Shown here in pieces: positions 1-10,652 of a DNA stretch of 56,203 bases. Origin of the DNA: Alphaproteobacteria bacterium (GTDB lineage Bacteria > Pseudomonadota > Alphaproteobacteria > Rhizobiales > Xanthobacteraceae). The stretch spans positions 1 to 56,203 of the forward strand of contig VAZV01000184.1 of NCBI GenBank assembly GCA_005884765.1, read 5' to 3'. Position numbers and translations under genes: made by a program. Within the stretch, counting starts at the first letter, position 1. Each line of letters begins with the position of its first letter. A model generated the notes under the pieces. The model ran no database searches and was not told the origin of the DNA. It was given only the letters and a program-made list of their open reading frames with translations.

Positions 1-331
<331 letters not shown>

Positions 332-339
332 TCAACCTT

Positions 340-1503
340 TCATCGGCGATGCACTGCGTCGGACAGCCGCTCCAGCGCGGTGTCGATCGTTGCATCCTTC
401 TTGGCGAAGCAGAAACGCACCACCGTGGTGACGGCGTCCTTTTCGTAGAATGCCGAAACCGGGATCGCCGCCACCTTGTAGTCGGTCACGATGCGTTTGC
501 AGAATGCTTCATCGGTTTCGTTGAGGCCGAGCGGCGAGAGGTCGACGGTGAGGAAATAGGTGCCTTGCGATTTGAGAACCGGAAAGCCGATGCTCTCCAA
601 TCCCTTGGTGAGCCGATCGCGGCTGTTCGCCAGCTCCTTGCGCATGTCGTGGAAATATTGATCGGGCTTATTGAGCCCGTAGGCCACTGCGGCCTGCAGA
701 TTTGGCGCGGTGGTGAAGGTGAGGAACTGGTGCACCTTCGCAACGACGCGCAACAACGGCGGCGCAGCACAGACAAAGCCGACCTTCCAGCCGGTGAGTG
801 AAAAGATCTTGCCGGCAGAACCGACCTTGATGGTGCGATCGCGCATTCCGGGAATGGCGATCAGCGGAATATGCTTGCGGCCGTCGAAGATCACATGCTC
901 CCAGACCTCGTCGCAGATCGCAATCGTGTCGAACTCCCGGCAGAAGCGGGCGAGCAGTTCGAGGTCTTCGCGCGGGTAAACCACGGCGGCCGGATTGAGC
1001 GGATTGTTGAACAACACCGCCTTGGTCTTGCGATTGAATGCGCTTTTCAGCATCTGCTCGGAAAGCCGCCAATGCGGCGGCTCCAGTCGCAGGAGCCGCG
1101 GGATGCCGCCGGCCTGACGGATGATCGGAAGATAGGAATCGTAGACCGGCTGGAAAACGATCACCTCGTCGCCGGGCTCGACAACGGCGAGGATGGCGCT
1201 GGTCAAGGCCTCCGTGCCGCCCGAAGTCACCATCACCTCGCTCATCGGATCCAGCTCAAGCGCGTGCCACCGCCGGTAATGCGCCGCGATCGCTTGGCGC
1301 AATTCCGGAATGCCCATCATCGAAGGGTATTGATTATAGCCATTCACGGAAGCATCGGCTGCCGCCTGCCTGATGTCCTCGGGGCCGGGATGGTCGGGAA
1401 AACCCTGGCCGAGATTGATGGCGTTGTTGTCGCGCGCGGCTTGCGACATCGCCTCGAAGATCGTGACGGGGAGGTCAGCAAAGACCTTGTTCATGGACCT
1501 CAT
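340..1503 (-). CDS. PLP-dependent class I/II aminotransferase
   Basis: A 387-residue fold-type I aminotransferase of the usual length. Visible marks are the N-terminal NLGQGFPDHPGPEDIR, the NPLNPAA loop, DEVWEHVIFDG (Asp that holds the pyridine nitrogen), and SAGKIFSLTGWKVGF with the Schiff-base lysine at about residue 232, followed by the C-terminal VVRFCFAKKD with the carboxylate-binding Arg. Closest remembered relatives are the methionine/kynurenine aminotransferases (YbdL-like); the exact amino donor cannot be told from sequence. The ATG at 1503 and another at 1494 are both possible starts; a short GAGG precedes the second. It lies 11 bases upstream of the polyamine-binding gene and 9 bases downstream of the rhodanese gene, all on the same strand, so an operon is likely. 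Confidence 0.9.
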   Translation of the reverse strand: MRSMNKVFADLPVTIFEAMSQAARDNNAINLGQGFPDHPGPEDIRQAAADASVNGYNQYPSMMGIPELRQAIAAHYRRWHALELDPMSEVMVTSGGTEALTSAILAVVEPGDEVIVFQPVYDSYLPIIRQAGGIPRLLRLEPPHWRLSEQMLKSAFNRKTKAVLFNNPLNPAAVVYPREDLELLARFCREFDTIAICDEVWEHVIFDGRKHIPLIAIPGMRDRTIKVGSAGKIFSLTGWKVGFVCAAPPLLRVVAKVHQFLTFTTAPNLQAAVAYGLNKPDQYFHDMRKELANSRDRLTKGLESIGFPVLKSQGTYFLTVDLSPLGLNETDEAFCKRIVTDYKVAAIPVSAFYEKDAVTTVVRFCFAKKDATIDTALERLSDAVHRR

Positions 1504-1512
1504 GGCAAAACG

Positions 1513-1842
1513 TCAGCCGCCGGTCCTGGTCGGCAATCCCGCAGCCTTCCAGCCCAAAATGCCACCGGCGAGATGCTTGTCGTAAGGAAGGCCCGCGGCC
1601 TGCGCCGCCAGCGAGGCGGTCACCGAACGTTTTCCCGATCGGCAGGCAAAGACCACCTGTTTGCCCTGCGGGTCCGGAATGCTTCTCGGATCGAAGGTTG
1701 AAAGCGGTACAACGACGCCGCCTGGATAGGCCTCGGCAGCAACTTCATTCGGCTCGCGGACGTCGACCAAGAGGTAGCGTCCATCCGCCATTCCCTTCGA
1801 CACGTCCTCCGGCATCAAATCGTGCACCTTGTGGTCCGCCAC
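1513..1842 (-). CDS. Single-domain rhodanese-like protein
   Basis: A 109-residue single rhodanese domain. The active-site loop is ACRSGKRS with the persulfide cysteine at about residue 67, and the domain shows the usual LVDVREPNE and AGGILGW signatures. Such proteins carry sulfane sulfur, for example from thiosulfate to cyanide or to thiol acceptors; the physiological acceptor here is unknown. The start is GTG, well supported by AGGAGAG seven bases upstream; the first internal ATG would remove part of the fold. Downstream, after 9 bases, follows the aminotransferase gene, suggesting one transcript. Confidence 0.9.
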   Translation of the reverse strand: MADHKVHDLMPEDVSKGMADGRYLLVDVREPNEVAAEAYPGGVVVPLSTFDPRSIPDPQGKQVVFACRSGKRSVTASLAAQAAGLPYDKHLAGGILGWKAAGLPTRTGG

Positions 1843-1972
1843 GAAAACTCTCCTGACAATCTTTCTGCGGGCATCAGCTCGAACTGGCGGCCAAAGTCGC
1901 CCCTTGCGCGGCGAAAATCAAGCATCGCAGGAGGCTCGGGACAGGCTAAAAGTCTGGGACGGGCTAAAAAGT

Positions 1973-3895
1973 CTAGACAGTTACCTGCGTTCCCACTTCG
2001 ACCACCCGTCCGCTCGGAATCTGGAAATAGTCGGTGGCATCGTTGGCGGTGCGGCTGAGCGCGATGAAGAGGTGATCCTGCCAGCGCGGCATGCCGGAAT
2101 GAACGGCCGGCTTGAGCGCGCGCCGCGACAGGAAGAACGACGTCGACATGATATCGAATTGCCAACCGAGCTTGCGCGCGATCGCCAGCGCTTTCGGCAC
2201 ATTGGGCGATTCCATGAAACCGAACTTCAGCGTGACCTTGGAGAAGGTTGCGCTGATCTGCTCCAACCTTACCCGCTCAGCCATATCGACCCGCGGCGTT
2301 GTCGCGATTTCGATGGTGAGGATGACGTTCTTCTCGTGCAGCACCTTGTAGTGCTTGAGACTGTGCATCAGCGCCGTCGGGGCGCTGACGGGGTCGCTAG
2401 TGAGGAACACGGCCGTGCCGGAAACCCGCTGCGGCGGCCGCTTCTCCAGCATCGCCACCAGATCGGCGAGCGGAAATTCGAGCTTGCGCGATTTCTCGAA
2501 CAACAGCCGGCTGCCGCGCCGCCAAGTGTACATCAACAGCATCACGAGGGCGCCGAGCGCTAGCGGCACCCAGCCGCCCTCGAGCACTTTCAGGAGATTT
2601 GCCGCGAGGAACGTGAGATCGAGGAACAGGAACGGTGCGATCAGCGCCGCGGCCGCAAATGGCGACCATCTCCAGACCTTCCAGATGACGACGAAGCCCA
2701 TCATGCCCGTGACCACCATGGTCCCGGTGACGGAGATACCATAGGCCGACGCCAGCGCACTGGACGAGCGGAACATCAGAACCAGCAGCATCACCATCAC
2801 AAGCAAAAGCGCGTTGACGCGCGGCATGAAGATCTGCCCGTAATGGGACTCGGAGGTATGGCGGATCTCAAAGCGCGGCAATAGCCCAAGCTGGATCGCC
2901 TGTTGGGTGAGCGAATAGGCGCCGGTGATGACCGCCTGGCTCGCAATCACAGTCGCGATCGTCGCGAGAGCGACCATCGGGATCAACGCCCAGTCCGGGA
3001 ACATCAGAAAGAACGGATTTTCGAGCGCCTTGGGGTCGGAGATGACGAGCGCGCCCTGCCCCAGATAGTTCAGCGCCAGCGACGGCAGCACGATGAACAA
3101 CCAGGCGGTCTGGATCGGCCGTTTGCCGAAATGCCCGAGGTCGGCATAGAGCGCCTCGGCACCGGTCACGGCGAGGAACACCGCGCCGAGCGTGACGAAG
3201 CCGATCATGCCGTGATGAAGCATGAAATAGACGGCGTAGAGCGGATTTAGCGCCAACAGCACTTGGGGCTGCCGCATGATCGGAGCGATCGACGCGACCG
3301 CGATGACGGCGAACCAGATGCACATGATCGGGCCGAAGAACGCGGCGATCCCCGCGGTGCCACGCGCCTGCACCGCAAACAGCGCGAGCAGGATCAGTAC
3401 GGTCAACGGCACCACATAGGGTTCGAAAGCCGCGGTGACGAGCTTGATACCTTCGATGGCGGAGAGCACCGACAACGCCGGCGTGATCACGGCGTCACCG
3501 TAGAACAAGGCGCCGCTGATGATTCCGAGCAGGACGATCGCGCCGGCGCCATAGGCAACCCCGCGCTGCGCGAGCGCCATCAGCGCCAGCGTGCCGCCCT
3601 CGCCATGGTTGTCCGCACGCAGCAGAATAACCACGTATTTCAGCGTCACCACGATGATGAGCGCCCAGAGGATCAAAGAGAGCACGCCGAGAACCGCATG
3701 CGAGGCGACCTCGCCTCCGGCGCTGGCCGCCGTCACGGCTTCGCGCAGCGCGTACAGCGGGCTGGTGCCGATATCGCCATAGACGATGCCAATACTGCCG
3801 AGCGTCAGCGCGCCGAAGCCGGCGGTGGAGTGGCTATCGCCATGCCCATTGGACGCCGCCGTTTCCGGGGCGGGAGCTGCAACTTCATTGGTCAT
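1973..3895 (-). CDS. kup: Kup-family potassium uptake transporter (copy 1)
   Basis: A 640-residue KUP/HAK/KT transporter that takes up K+ with protons across the inner membrane. It starts with an acidic/polar tail, then [20 protein letters not shown] (family signature, about residues 31-50), about 12 hydrophobic segments, and a cytosolic C-terminal domain of about 150 residues. Length is normal. It lies 137 bases downstream of a second kup gene on the same strand. The last 80 residues are almost identical in the two copies while the first 30 differ, which points to tandem duplication with later gene conversion. No c-di-AMP or other riboswitch was recognised upstream. Confidence 0.95.
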   Translation of the reverse strand: MTNEVAAPAPETAASNGHGDSHSTAGFGALTLGSIGIVYGDIGTSPLYALREAVTAASAGGEVASHAVLGVLSLILWALIIVVTLKYVVILLRADNHGEGGTLALMALAQRGVAYGAGAIVLLGIISGALFYGDAVITPALSVLSAIEGIKLVTAAFEPYVVPLTVLILLALFAVQARGTAGIAAFFGPIMCIWFAVIAVASIAPIMRQPQVLLALNPLYAVYFMLHHGMIGFVTLGAVFLAVTGAEALYADLGHFGKRPIQTAWLFIVLPSLALNYLGQGALVISDPKALENPFFLMFPDWALIPMVALATIATVIASQAVITGAYSLTQQAIQLGLLPRFEIRHTSESHYGQIFMPRVNALLLVMVMLLVLMFRSSSALASAYGISVTGTMVVTGMMGFVVIWKVWRWSPFAAAALIAPFLFLDLTFLAANLLKVLEGGWVPLALGALVMLLMYTWRRGSRLLFEKSRKLEFPLADLVAMLEKRPPQRVSGTAVFLTSDPVSAPTALMHSLKHYKVLHEKNVILTIEIATTPRVDMAERVRLEQISATFSKVTLKFGFMESPNVPKALAIARKLGWQFDIMSTSFFLSRRALKPAVHSGMPRWQDHLFIALSRTANDATDYFQIPSGRVVEVGTQVTV

Positions 3896-4032
3896 TGGGA
3901 AGCTTTAAGGCCTCAAATGCTTCACTGCACAATGGCAAAGCGACGCGGCTTATAGCTCTGCATTCGAAGCATAGCCAAGCCTATTTTGGCCGTTAGCCAT
4001 GCAAAAATGCATAATTTTGGGATTGTGATGCG

Positions 4033-5931
4033 TCAGATCGTGACTTGGGTACCGACTTCGACGACCCGTCCGGTCGGAATCTGAAAATAGTCAGTGGCGT
4101 CGTTGGCCGCGCGGCTGAGCGCGATGAACAGATGGTCCTGCCAGGCCGGCATACCCGACTGCGTCGAGGGCTTTAGCGAGCGCCGCGACACGAAAAACGA
4201 CGTCGACATGATGTCGAACTGCCAGCCGAGCTTGCGCGCGATCGCCAGCGCCTTCGGCACGTTCGGCGATTCCATGAAGCCGAAGCGCAGGCGGACGGTC
4301 GAAAACTTATCGCTGATGGCTTCCATCCTCACCCGCTCCGACAAGTCGACCCGTGGCGTCTGCGCGGTCTCGATCGTGAGGATCACATTATGCTCGTGAA
4401 GCACCTTGTTGTGCTTCAGATTATGCAACAGCGCCGTCGGCACGAAACTCGGATCGCTGGTGAGGAAGATCGCGGTGCCCCTGACGATATGCGGCGGACG
4501 CTTTTCCAGGCTCTTGATCAGGTCTACCAGCGGGACCTCGATACGCCGGGTCTTCATGGTCAGGATCGACGAGCCGCGCCGCCAAGTCCAGATCATGATT
4601 GCAGTGACGGCACCGAACAACAGCGGCACCCACGCGCCCTCGAACAGTTTCAAGAGATTGGCGCTGAAGAAGGTCATGTCGACGACGACGAACGGCAGGA
4701 TCACCGCAGCCGCCGTCGCCACCCGCCAGTTCCACAACTTCCAGATCACCACGAAGCCCATGATGCCGTCGGCGACCATGGTGGTGGAGACGGCGATGCC
4801 GTAGGCGGAAGCAAGACCACTGGAGGTGCGGAACAGCAGCACCAGCAGCAGCACGCCGATCAACAGCAGCCGGTTGACGCGCGGCAGATAGATTTGCCCG
4901 GCATGCGTCTCCGAGGTGTAGCGAACCTCGAAACGCGGCAGAAGGCCAAGCTGCACGGCCTGGCGGGTCAGCGAGTACGCTCCGGTAATGACGGCCTGGC
5001 TCGCGATGACGGTTGCCGCGGTCGCCAGCGCCACCAGCGGCAGCAGCAGGATTTCCGGCACCATCCGATAAAACGAGTTTTCGATCGCGGCCGGATCGGC
5101 AAGCACCAGCGCACCCTGGCCGAAATAATTGATCAACAGCGATGGCAACACGAAATAGAGCCAGCCGGCCTGGATCGGCTTGCGGCCGAAATGGCCGAGA
5201 TCGGCATAGAGCGCCTCGCCGCCGGTCACGGCGAGAAACACCGCGCCGAGCGTGACCAGGCCGATCGTGCCATGCGAGAGCACGAACTGGACGGCATACC
5301 AGGGATTGATCGCGGCAAGCACCGATGGATCGTCGCTGATGTGGACGAAGCCCATCACGGCGAGGCTTGCGAACCAGACGACCATCACCGGCCCAAAGGC
5401 CGATGCGACGCGCGCCGTGCCGCTGCGCTGGACGGCGAACAGCAGGACCAGGATGAAGACCGTCAACGGCACCACATAGTGCTCGAGCGCAGGCGCAGCG
5501 AGCTTGAGGCCTTCGACCGCCGACAGCACCGAAATCGCCGGCGTGATCATGGAATCGCCGATGAACATCGACGCCCCGATCACGCCCAACGCCAGCAACG
5601 GCCAGCTCCTGCGGCCCAGCGCGCGTTGCCCGAGCGCCATCAGCGAGAGCGTGCCGCCCTCGCCATTGTTGTCGGCGCGCAACAACAGCAAGACGTATTT
5701 TGCGGTGACGACGATGAAAAGCGCCCACAGGATCAGGGAGAGCACGCCGAGCACCATGATACGGGTCACCGGCTGACCCTGCGCAGCGCCCGCGACCGCC
5801 TCGCGAAACGCGTATAGTGGCGAGGTTCCGATATCGCCAAAGACCACGCCGATGCTTCCGAGCGTGAGGGCCCAGAAGCCTGACGCGACCGGTGCATCAC
5901 CGGCTTCAGTCGATGTGGCGGTGACGGCCAT
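4033..5931 (-). CDS. kup: Kup-family potassium uptake transporter (copy 2)
   Basis: A 632-residue paralogue of the neighbouring transporter. The signature [20 protein letters not shown] lies near residues 24-43, followed by about 12 membrane spans and the cytosolic tail ending in [12 protein letters not shown]. The ATG at 5931 gives the usual KUP length. Both copies lie on the minus strand; this one is first in transcription order. The spacer between them carries ATGCAAAAATGCAT, a small palindrome near 4000-4013 of unknown role. Two adjacent Kup genes are common in Bradyrhizobium and relatives; whether the copies differ in affinity or pH dependence cannot be told from the sequence. Confidence 0.95.
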   Translation of the reverse strand: MAVTATSTEAGDAPVASGFWALTLGSIGVVFGDIGTSPLYAFREAVAGAAQGQPVTRIMVLGVLSLILWALFIVVTAKYVLLLLRADNNGEGGTLSLMALGQRALGRRSWPLLALGVIGASMFIGDSMITPAISVLSAVEGLKLAAPALEHYVVPLTVFILVLLFAVQRSGTARVASAFGPVMVVWFASLAVMGFVHISDDPSVLAAINPWYAVQFVLSHGTIGLVTLGAVFLAVTGGEALYADLGHFGRKPIQAGWLYFVLPSLLINYFGQGALVLADPAAIENSFYRMVPEILLLPLVALATAATVIASQAVITGAYSLTRQAVQLGLLPRFEVRYTSETHAGQIYLPRVNRLLLIGVLLLVLLFRTSSGLASAYGIAVSTTMVADGIMGFVVIWKLWNWRVATAAAVILPFVVVDMTFFSANLLKLFEGAWVPLLFGAVTAIMIWTWRRGSSILTMKTRRIEVPLVDLIKSLEKRPPHIVRGTAIFLTSDPSFVPTALLHNLKHNKVLHEHNVILTIETAQTPRVDLSERVRMEAISDKFSTVRLRFGFMESPNVPKALAIARKLGWQFDIMSTSFFVSRRSLKPSTQSGMPAWQDHLFIALSRAANDATDYFQIPTGRVVEVGTQVTI

Positions 5932-6107
5932 TGGCTGGGAAAAACACTCGATCGGTTGTTTTGATCCGGGCCGCTATCGACGTTTGCCGACGGCCTGTCA
6001 ATCGATCCAGCATAGCAGCGCGGGTGAGGCCTGAGGTGTCCATAACGCAACGATCATGCGGCAGGACGGCAGACAGCCTAAGGTATTATGGTAGCATAGT
6101 GGCGGCG

Positions 6108-6938
6108 CTACGGCTTCAGATCGGGCGGCAGTGGCGGGTCTTCGCGCATCAGCGTGATCGTGACGCGGCGGTTCGCCGACAGCGAGGGATCGTCGGGAAA
6201 CAGCGGCTGGGTATCGCCCTTGCCGGAAACCGCGAAGATGTGGGCCGGGGGCAGCCCTTCCCGCTCGAGGATCTGGCGAACCGCATTGGCGCGATCGGCC
6301 GAAAGATCGAACGCGCCGTAGTCGCCTCGTACCGGCACGAAACCTGCGGCGGTGTGACCGACGATGGCGACACGCAGCGGCGTTGCCTTGAGCGGGACGG
6401 CAAGCTTTTCGATCAGCCGGCGGGTGCGCTCATAGGGAACCTTGGAGCCGTCGGCGAACATCGAGCGGCCATCCTGGTCGATAATCTCCAGATTGAGGCC
6501 CTCCTTCGTCTCCTCGAACATGATGTGCTTGGAAATTTCAGTCAATTCCGGCAGATCCTGCAACGCTTGGCGCAGCGATGCCGAGGCCAGCGCAAATTCG
6601 CGGTCGATCTTCAGGTGCACGCCCTGAACGCGGTCGCGGTCCTGCTGGTCCGGGGTCGGGGTGTTCGACGATTCTTCGGGGTTGATATGCGCGGTGTTCT
6701 TCAGCTTGGGGCGTGTCGGAAGCCCGTCGGACTCAACGATCCCGGCATAGCGGGATTCAGTCTGCACGCCGAACGCTTCCCGCATCGAGCCTGCGACAAT
6801 TTTCAGCTTTTGCGCGTCCTGGTTGGAGAAGGCGACGAGCATCACGAAGAAGCTCATCATCAGACCCATCAGGTCGGCGAAGGTCACGAACCAGCCATGC
6901 CCTCCGGTATGTGCGTCACCGCGCTTTTTCTTGGCCAT
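6108..6938 (-). CDS. motB: MotB-like stator protein with OmpA peptidoglycan-binding domain
   Basis: A 276-residue flagellar-type stator subunit. Residues 1-15 are basic and cytosolic. One membrane span follows, containing FADLMGLMMSFFVMLVAFS with the ion-channel Asp at residue 22. The C-terminal OmpA/MotB domain, about residues 140-270, carries GHTAAGFVPVRG, LSADRANAVRQIL and FPDDPSLSANRRV, which bind peptidoglycan. It forms a stator complex with the MotA-like protein encoded 28 bases upstream. Proton or sodium coupling is not decided by the sequence. There are no other flagellar genes nearby, so it could serve the main flagellum from a detached locus or an alternative motor. Confidence 0.88.
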   Translation of the reverse strand: MAKKKRGDAHTGGHGWFVTFADLMGLMMSFFVMLVAFSNQDAQKLKIVAGSMREAFGVQTESRYAGIVESDGLPTRPKLKNTAHINPEESSNTPTPDQQDRDRVQGVHLKIDREFALASASLRQALQDLPELTEISKHIMFEETKEGLNLEIIDQDGRSMFADGSKVPYERTRRLIEKLAVPLKATPLRVAIVGHTAAGFVPVRGDYGAFDLSADRANAVRQILEREGLPPAHIFAVSGKGDTQPLFPDDPSLSANRRVTITLMREDPPLPPDLKP

Positions 6939-6966
6939 CCTATGCTCCCGGGAACGCCGCTACCGC

Positions 6967-7737
6967 TCAGGCCGGTACCGGCTCACCCTCGTGGCGGTGC
7001 TTCTCCGGCAAATACGCCAGCAGCATTTCGCGAACCAGCGTCGGGCTCTTGGAATCGCGGATCATGAGAATGCCGTCAATGATCAGCGTGCGGTTGGTTT
7101 CCTCGTCGAGCAGCTTGCCATGCAGCTTGTCGGCAATCGGCAGGCAGAACAGGTTCGCGACCAGCGCGCCATACAGCGTTGCGAGCAGCGCGGTCGCCAT
7201 GAACGGGCCGAGCTTGGAAGGATCGGTCATGTTGGCGAACATCTGCACCATGCCGATCAGCGTGCCGATCATGCCGAACGCCGGCGCGCAGTCGCCGATG
7301 GCGCGGTAAATCTTGCTGCCTTCGTCGAGGTGCATCAGGAAATTGTCGCGGTCCCGCTCGAGATTGTCGCGGATGAATTCGAGATCGTAACCGTCGGCGA
7401 CATAGCGGATTCCCTTGGCCAGAAACGGCTCGTCGGTCTCGACCTTTTCCAGGCCGACCGGTCCCTGCTTGCGGGCGATCTCCGCGATGCGGGCGAGTTC
7501 GTCGACGAGATCATGCGCGGTCAGCCGGCTCATGGTGAAGGCGAACTTCGCTCCTAGCGGCAAACCGTGCAACATGACGCCGAGCGGAAAACGGATCATG
7601 GTGGCCGCGATCGATCCACCGAAGATGATGATGATCGCGTGTTCGGAGACAAACAGATGCAGATCGCCGCCCAGGAGCATCATCGTCGCGATCACAATGA
7701 TGCCGGCTACGAGCCCAATGCCCGTCATAATGTCCAT
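6967..7737 (-). CDS. motA: MotA/PomA-like stator channel protein
   Basis: A 256-residue inner-membrane stator subunit with four hydrophobic segments. MDIMTGIGLVAGIIVIA opens the first span, and GDCAPAFGMIGTLIGMVQMF followed by GPFMATALLATLYGALVANL forms the third and fourth spans, including the channel prolines. A cytoplasmic loop rich in charged residues (about 70-150) should touch the rotor. The start at 7737 is chosen because TTGGAGTCTCCC precedes it and the family begins with this Met; a longer frame extends upstream to 7764. It is followed after 28 bases by the MotB partner. A possible CtrA half-site (CTTAACCTT, minus strand, about 7840-7848) lies some 100 bases upstream, weak evidence only. 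Confidence 0.88.
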   Translation of the reverse strand: MDIMTGIGLVAGIIVIATMMLLGGDLHLFVSEHAIIIIFGGSIAATMIRFPLGVMLHGLPLGAKFAFTMSRLTAHDLVDELARIAEIARKQGPVGLEKVETDEPFLAKGIRYVADGYDLEFIRDNLERDRDNFLMHLDEGSKIYRAIGDCAPAFGMIGTLIGMVQMFANMTDPSKLGPFMATALLATLYGALVANLFCLPIADKLHGKLLDEETNRTLIIDGILMIRDSKSPTLVREMLLAYLPEKHRHEGEPVPA

Positions 7738-7969
7738 GGGAGACTCCAACGCGCACGCATACAACCGCCCATGCTGGGCGGCACGGCCCGTTCTGAGCCG
7801 CCTGTCGCGACCCTACGTTGGCCCCATTAAAGACGCGTAAAGGTTAAGTGTCCGAACGCGCGTTTCATCGCAAGCCGCAGGCGACGGAGCGGCCGATGCG
7901 CCGCCGTTACGACGCGATCTCAAGCTTCCGCTAACCATAACCGGCCAGCGTCAGACCCGCGCCCGCCGG

Positions 7970-8794
7970 TCAGGCCGGCAAACCCGCAAGCTCGAGGCTA
8001 AGCTCGCGCAGGCGGCGGCGCGCCTGCGCGTCATAGGCTTGCGGGTTTGCTTTCGCTTCGTTCATGCCGTTGAAGAATAGCCCGCTCTTGTCCGCGACGT
8101 CGTCGCCAGCGATGAGATGCAGGATCGCTTCGCCGCCCTGCTCGACGGTGGAGATCGGCGTGATCCCTCCTGCGCGCACCATCGTCGTGTTCATGTAGGT
8201 CGCCGGATGCAGCGAATTCACGGTTACGCCCGATCCCTTCAGTTCCTCCGCGAGATCGATCGTGAACATGATCTGCGCGAGCTTGCTCTGGGCATAGGCG
8301 CGCGGGCCGCTGTAGCCCTTGGTGATCATCACATCGTCGAAATCGATCGGATGCTGGCCGAGCGAGGCGACATTGACGATGCGCGACGGCGCGGCCGCCT
8401 TGATCAGCGGCAGCAGCAGATGCGCGAGCAGGAACCCCGAGAGATAGTTCACGGCAAACCGCAACTCAGAGCCATCCGCACTGGTTTGCCGCCCGCCTCC
8501 GCCATTCTGCGACCCGATCCCGGCATTGCTCACGAAGACGTCGAGGCGCTTGTGGTCGGCCATCACGGCGCTCGCGAGTTCGCGCACGCCCGATAACGAC
8601 GACAGATCGGCTTGATAGAACGCCGGCGCGGCGCGGCCGTCGCGCTTGATCTCATCGGCGAGCGTCTTGGCGCGTGCGGCATTGCGGCCGTGGATCAGCA
8701 CGCGGGCGCCGCGACCGGCGAGTTGACGGGCGACGTAGCGGCCGACGCCATCGGTCGAGCCGGTTATCAGGATGGTCTTGCCATTCACGTCCAT
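7970..8794 (-). CDS. Short-chain dehydrogenase/reductase
   Basis: A 274-residue classical-type SDR. It shows the cofactor motif TGSTDGVG (residues 11-18), VSNAGIG, and the catalytic pair YAQSK (Tyr167, Lys171). Arg-rich residues after the second strand (HGRNAARAK) suggest NADP(H). The sequence resembles retinol-dehydrogenase/protochlorophyllide-reductase-like SDRs, which act on hydrophobic alcohols or ketones, but the substrate is unknown. It is followed downstream by the spacer before motA on the same strand, with about 230 bases between, so it probably has a separate transcript. Confidence 0.85.
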   Translation of the reverse strand: MDVNGKTILITGSTDGVGRYVARQLAGRGARVLIHGRNAARAKTLADEIKRDGRAAPAFYQADLSSLSGVRELASAVMADHKRLDVFVSNAGIGSQNGGGGRQTSADGSELRFAVNYLSGFLLAHLLLPLIKAAAPSRIVNVASLGQHPIDFDDVMITKGYSGPRAYAQSKLAQIMFTIDLAEELKGSGVTVNSLHPATYMNTTMVRAGGITPISTVEQGGEAILHLIAGDDVADKSGLFFNGMNEAKANPQAYDAQARRRLRELSLELAGLPA

Positions 8795-8845
8795 CGCGCA
8801 TGCACCTTCAATGCATTAGTGAACTCGCCATCGGTAAACTCGCCA

Positions 8846-9565
8846 TCAGTGTATCTCGGCCGACCGCTTGAGCGCCTCCTTCAGCTTGTCGAGCGAGAAA
8901 TCCTTGGCTCGGGCGATTTCAAGGATCGGCGTCTCGCGCCGGCCGCACAGTTCGGCGGCGTCCGGCAGTTTGGCCGCAAGATCGGTCGGAATGACGATGG
9001 CGCCATGACGGTCGGCATGAATGAGATCGTCCGATCGCACGGTCATGCCGGCAACGCGCACCTCGCCGCCAAAACTCTCGGCATGGACCCAGGCGTGCGA
9101 CGGTCCGATCGAGCCGGCCAACGCCTGGAAGCCCGGCGCCCATTGCGGGATGTCGCGGATCGAGCCGTCGGTAATGACGCCGAGGCAGCCGAGCGCCTTG
9201 TGCACATTGCTTTGCACTTCGCCCCAGAACGCGCCGTATCCGGCGTCGGCGCCGTCGATATCCTGAATCACGGTGATGCGCGGGCCGTGGCCGGTGCCGA
9301 CATATTCGTAATAGGCGATCCGCCGCCTGGCCTGCTCGGCCGCCGGCAGGCCGGACTGCAATACCGAGCGGATCGTCACCGTGCGGGCGTATCCGACCAT
9401 CGGCGGCAAATCCGGGAACGGGCACACCAGCGGTTTCGTGGTGTAGCCGATCAGCCGCCGCTCGGGCGCGACGATCTCCATCGCATTGCAGATCGTCGGC
9501 GTGTCGTAGCGCGCCAGCGCCTCGAGCAGCGATGGAGGTAGCGGAGGCGATGCGGATGTCGTCAC
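8846..9565 (-). CDS. RraA/HMG-aldolase family protein
   Basis: A 239-residue protein of the RraA / 4-hydroxy-4-methyl-2-oxoglutarate aldolase family, often mislabelled dimethylmenaquinone methyltransferase. The key stretch is GCLGVITDGSIRD, matching the GxxTDGxxRD site that holds the metal and pyruvate enolate in class II pyruvate aldolases, followed by GAIVIPTDLAAKLP near the C terminus. Members either cleave hydroxy-methyl-oxoglutarate type acids or bind RNase E; with this site complete, an aldolase or decarboxylase is more likely. GTG at 9565 is chosen as start because AGGAGAG lies eight bases upstream and the first internal ATG is too far in. It ends 51 bases upstream of the SDR gene on the same strand. 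Confidence 0.85.
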   Translation of the reverse strand: MTTSASPPLPPSLLEALARYDTPTICNAMEIVAPERRLIGYTTKPLVCPFPDLPPMVGYARTVTIRSVLQSGLPAAEQARRRIAYYEYVGTGHGPRITVIQDIDGADAGYGAFWGEVQSNVHKALGCLGVITDGSIRDIPQWAPGFQALAGSIGPSHAWVHAESFGGEVRVAGMTVRSDDLIHADRHGAIVIPTDLAAKLPDAAELCGRRETPILEIARAKDFSLDKLKEALKRSAEIH

Positions 9566-9690
9566 GGCGTTCTCTCCTGATGTTTGCCCCGGCTGCTTTG
9601 CAAGCCGCGCATGAACGGCCGTATAGCCGAGATCAGGTTCGAACCCAACTCACCGATCGCTCATGGCAGATATTTCGGAAACCGCTGGGC

Positions 9691-10575
9691 TTAGTGCAGC
9701 CGCTCCGGCCGATCGTCCTCGGAGGCATCGGGGATAGCCGGCGCAAACGGGGGCGCCGGAGCGCTCGGAGCGGCACCGGGCGCCGCCGCAGCGGAGGCAG
9801 CCGCTGCTGCCCGAGCCTGGTCTCGATAGGACTTCCACCCCGCCGGCAAGCTCAGGAGATAAAGCACCGAACCTGCCGAGAGGATGTGCCAGGGATAGCC
9901 GACCAGAAGCGCGATGAAGAAAATCACCGAGACGAAAACCGGCAGCACCATCTCCGGCGGCACGCGCATGCGGATGGTCTTGCCGGAAAACACCGGCAGG
10001 CGCGACACCATCAGGAATGCAATCAGGAGCGTGTAGAGCGCAGTCAGCGTGGCCGGCGGTTTTGGCACGCCGAGAAAGCCAAGATAGACCGGAAGCAACG
10101 CGATGATCGCGCCCGCGGGCGCTGGAACGCCGGTGAAGTAATTCACCGCAAATGGCGGCTTGTTCGGATCGTCCATGGTGGCGTTGAAGCGGGCGAGCCT
10201 CAGGCCGCCGGAGATCGCGAACACCATCGCCGCGATCCAGCCGCCATTGCCCAGCTCATGCAACTGCCAGAAGTAGAGGATCAACCCCGGCGCGACGCCG
10301 AAATTGACGAAGTCGGCGAGGCTGTCGAGCTCAGCGCCGAATTTCGACTGGCCCTTGATCATGCGCGCGACACGGCCATCGATGCCGTCGAGCACGGCGG
10401 CAAAGACGATCGCCGCCACTGCGAGTTCCATATGGCCTTCGGTGGAAAGCCGGATCGCGGTCAGGCCCGCGCAGATCGCAAGCAGGGTGATGACGTTGGG
10501 CACCAGCATGCGCACCGGGATCGGGCGAAATCGGCGGCGGCGCATTTCCATGGATTTGGGATCGAAAGGCATCAT
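9691..10575 (-). CDS. pssA: CDP-diacylglycerol-serine O-phosphatidyltransferase
   Basis: A 294-residue integral membrane enzyme that makes phosphatidylserine from CDP-diacylglycerol and serine. The full CDP-alcohol phosphotransferase motif D(x)2DG(x)2AR(x)8G(x)3D(x)3D is present: Asp63, Asp66, Gly67, Ala70-Arg71, Gly80, Asp84, Asp88. About six to eight hydrophobic segments follow. The C-terminal 40 residues are an Ala/Pro-rich tail with no evident function. It lies 77 bases downstream of psd on the same strand, so the two steps to phosphatidylethanolamine are encoded together. Two ATG codons (10575 and 10572) start the frame. Confidence 0.95.
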   Translation of the reverse strand: MMPFDPKSMEMRRRRFRPIPVRMLVPNVITLLAICAGLTAIRLSTEGHMELAVAAIVFAAVLDGIDGRVARMIKGQSKFGAELDSLADFVNFGVAPGLILYFWQLHELGNGGWIAAMVFAISGGLRLARFNATMDDPNKPPFAVNYFTGVPAPAGAIIALLPVYLGFLGVPKPPATLTALYTLLIAFLMVSRLPVFSGKTIRMRVPPEMVLPVFVSVIFFIALLVGYPWHILSAGSVLYLLSLPAGWKSYRDQARAAAAASAAAAPGAAPSAPAPPFAPAIPDASEDDRPERLH

Positions 10576-10652
10576 GGCAGGCTTACATATAGCAAGCGCA
10601 GCGCCCCTGCGCCATTGCGGCGGATCGTCAGCGGCACCGACCTTTCGAATAG

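Noticed and set aside
3896..4032. A c-di-AMP (ydaO-type) riboswitch before kup copy 1.
   Set aside because: The 137-base spacer is too small and has no matching conserved core; such switches are not known from this group.
4390..5817. A 475-codon open frame on the plus strand within kup copy 2.
   Set aside because: Antisense shadow of a perfectly conserved transporter gene; Gln/His/Arg-rich translation.
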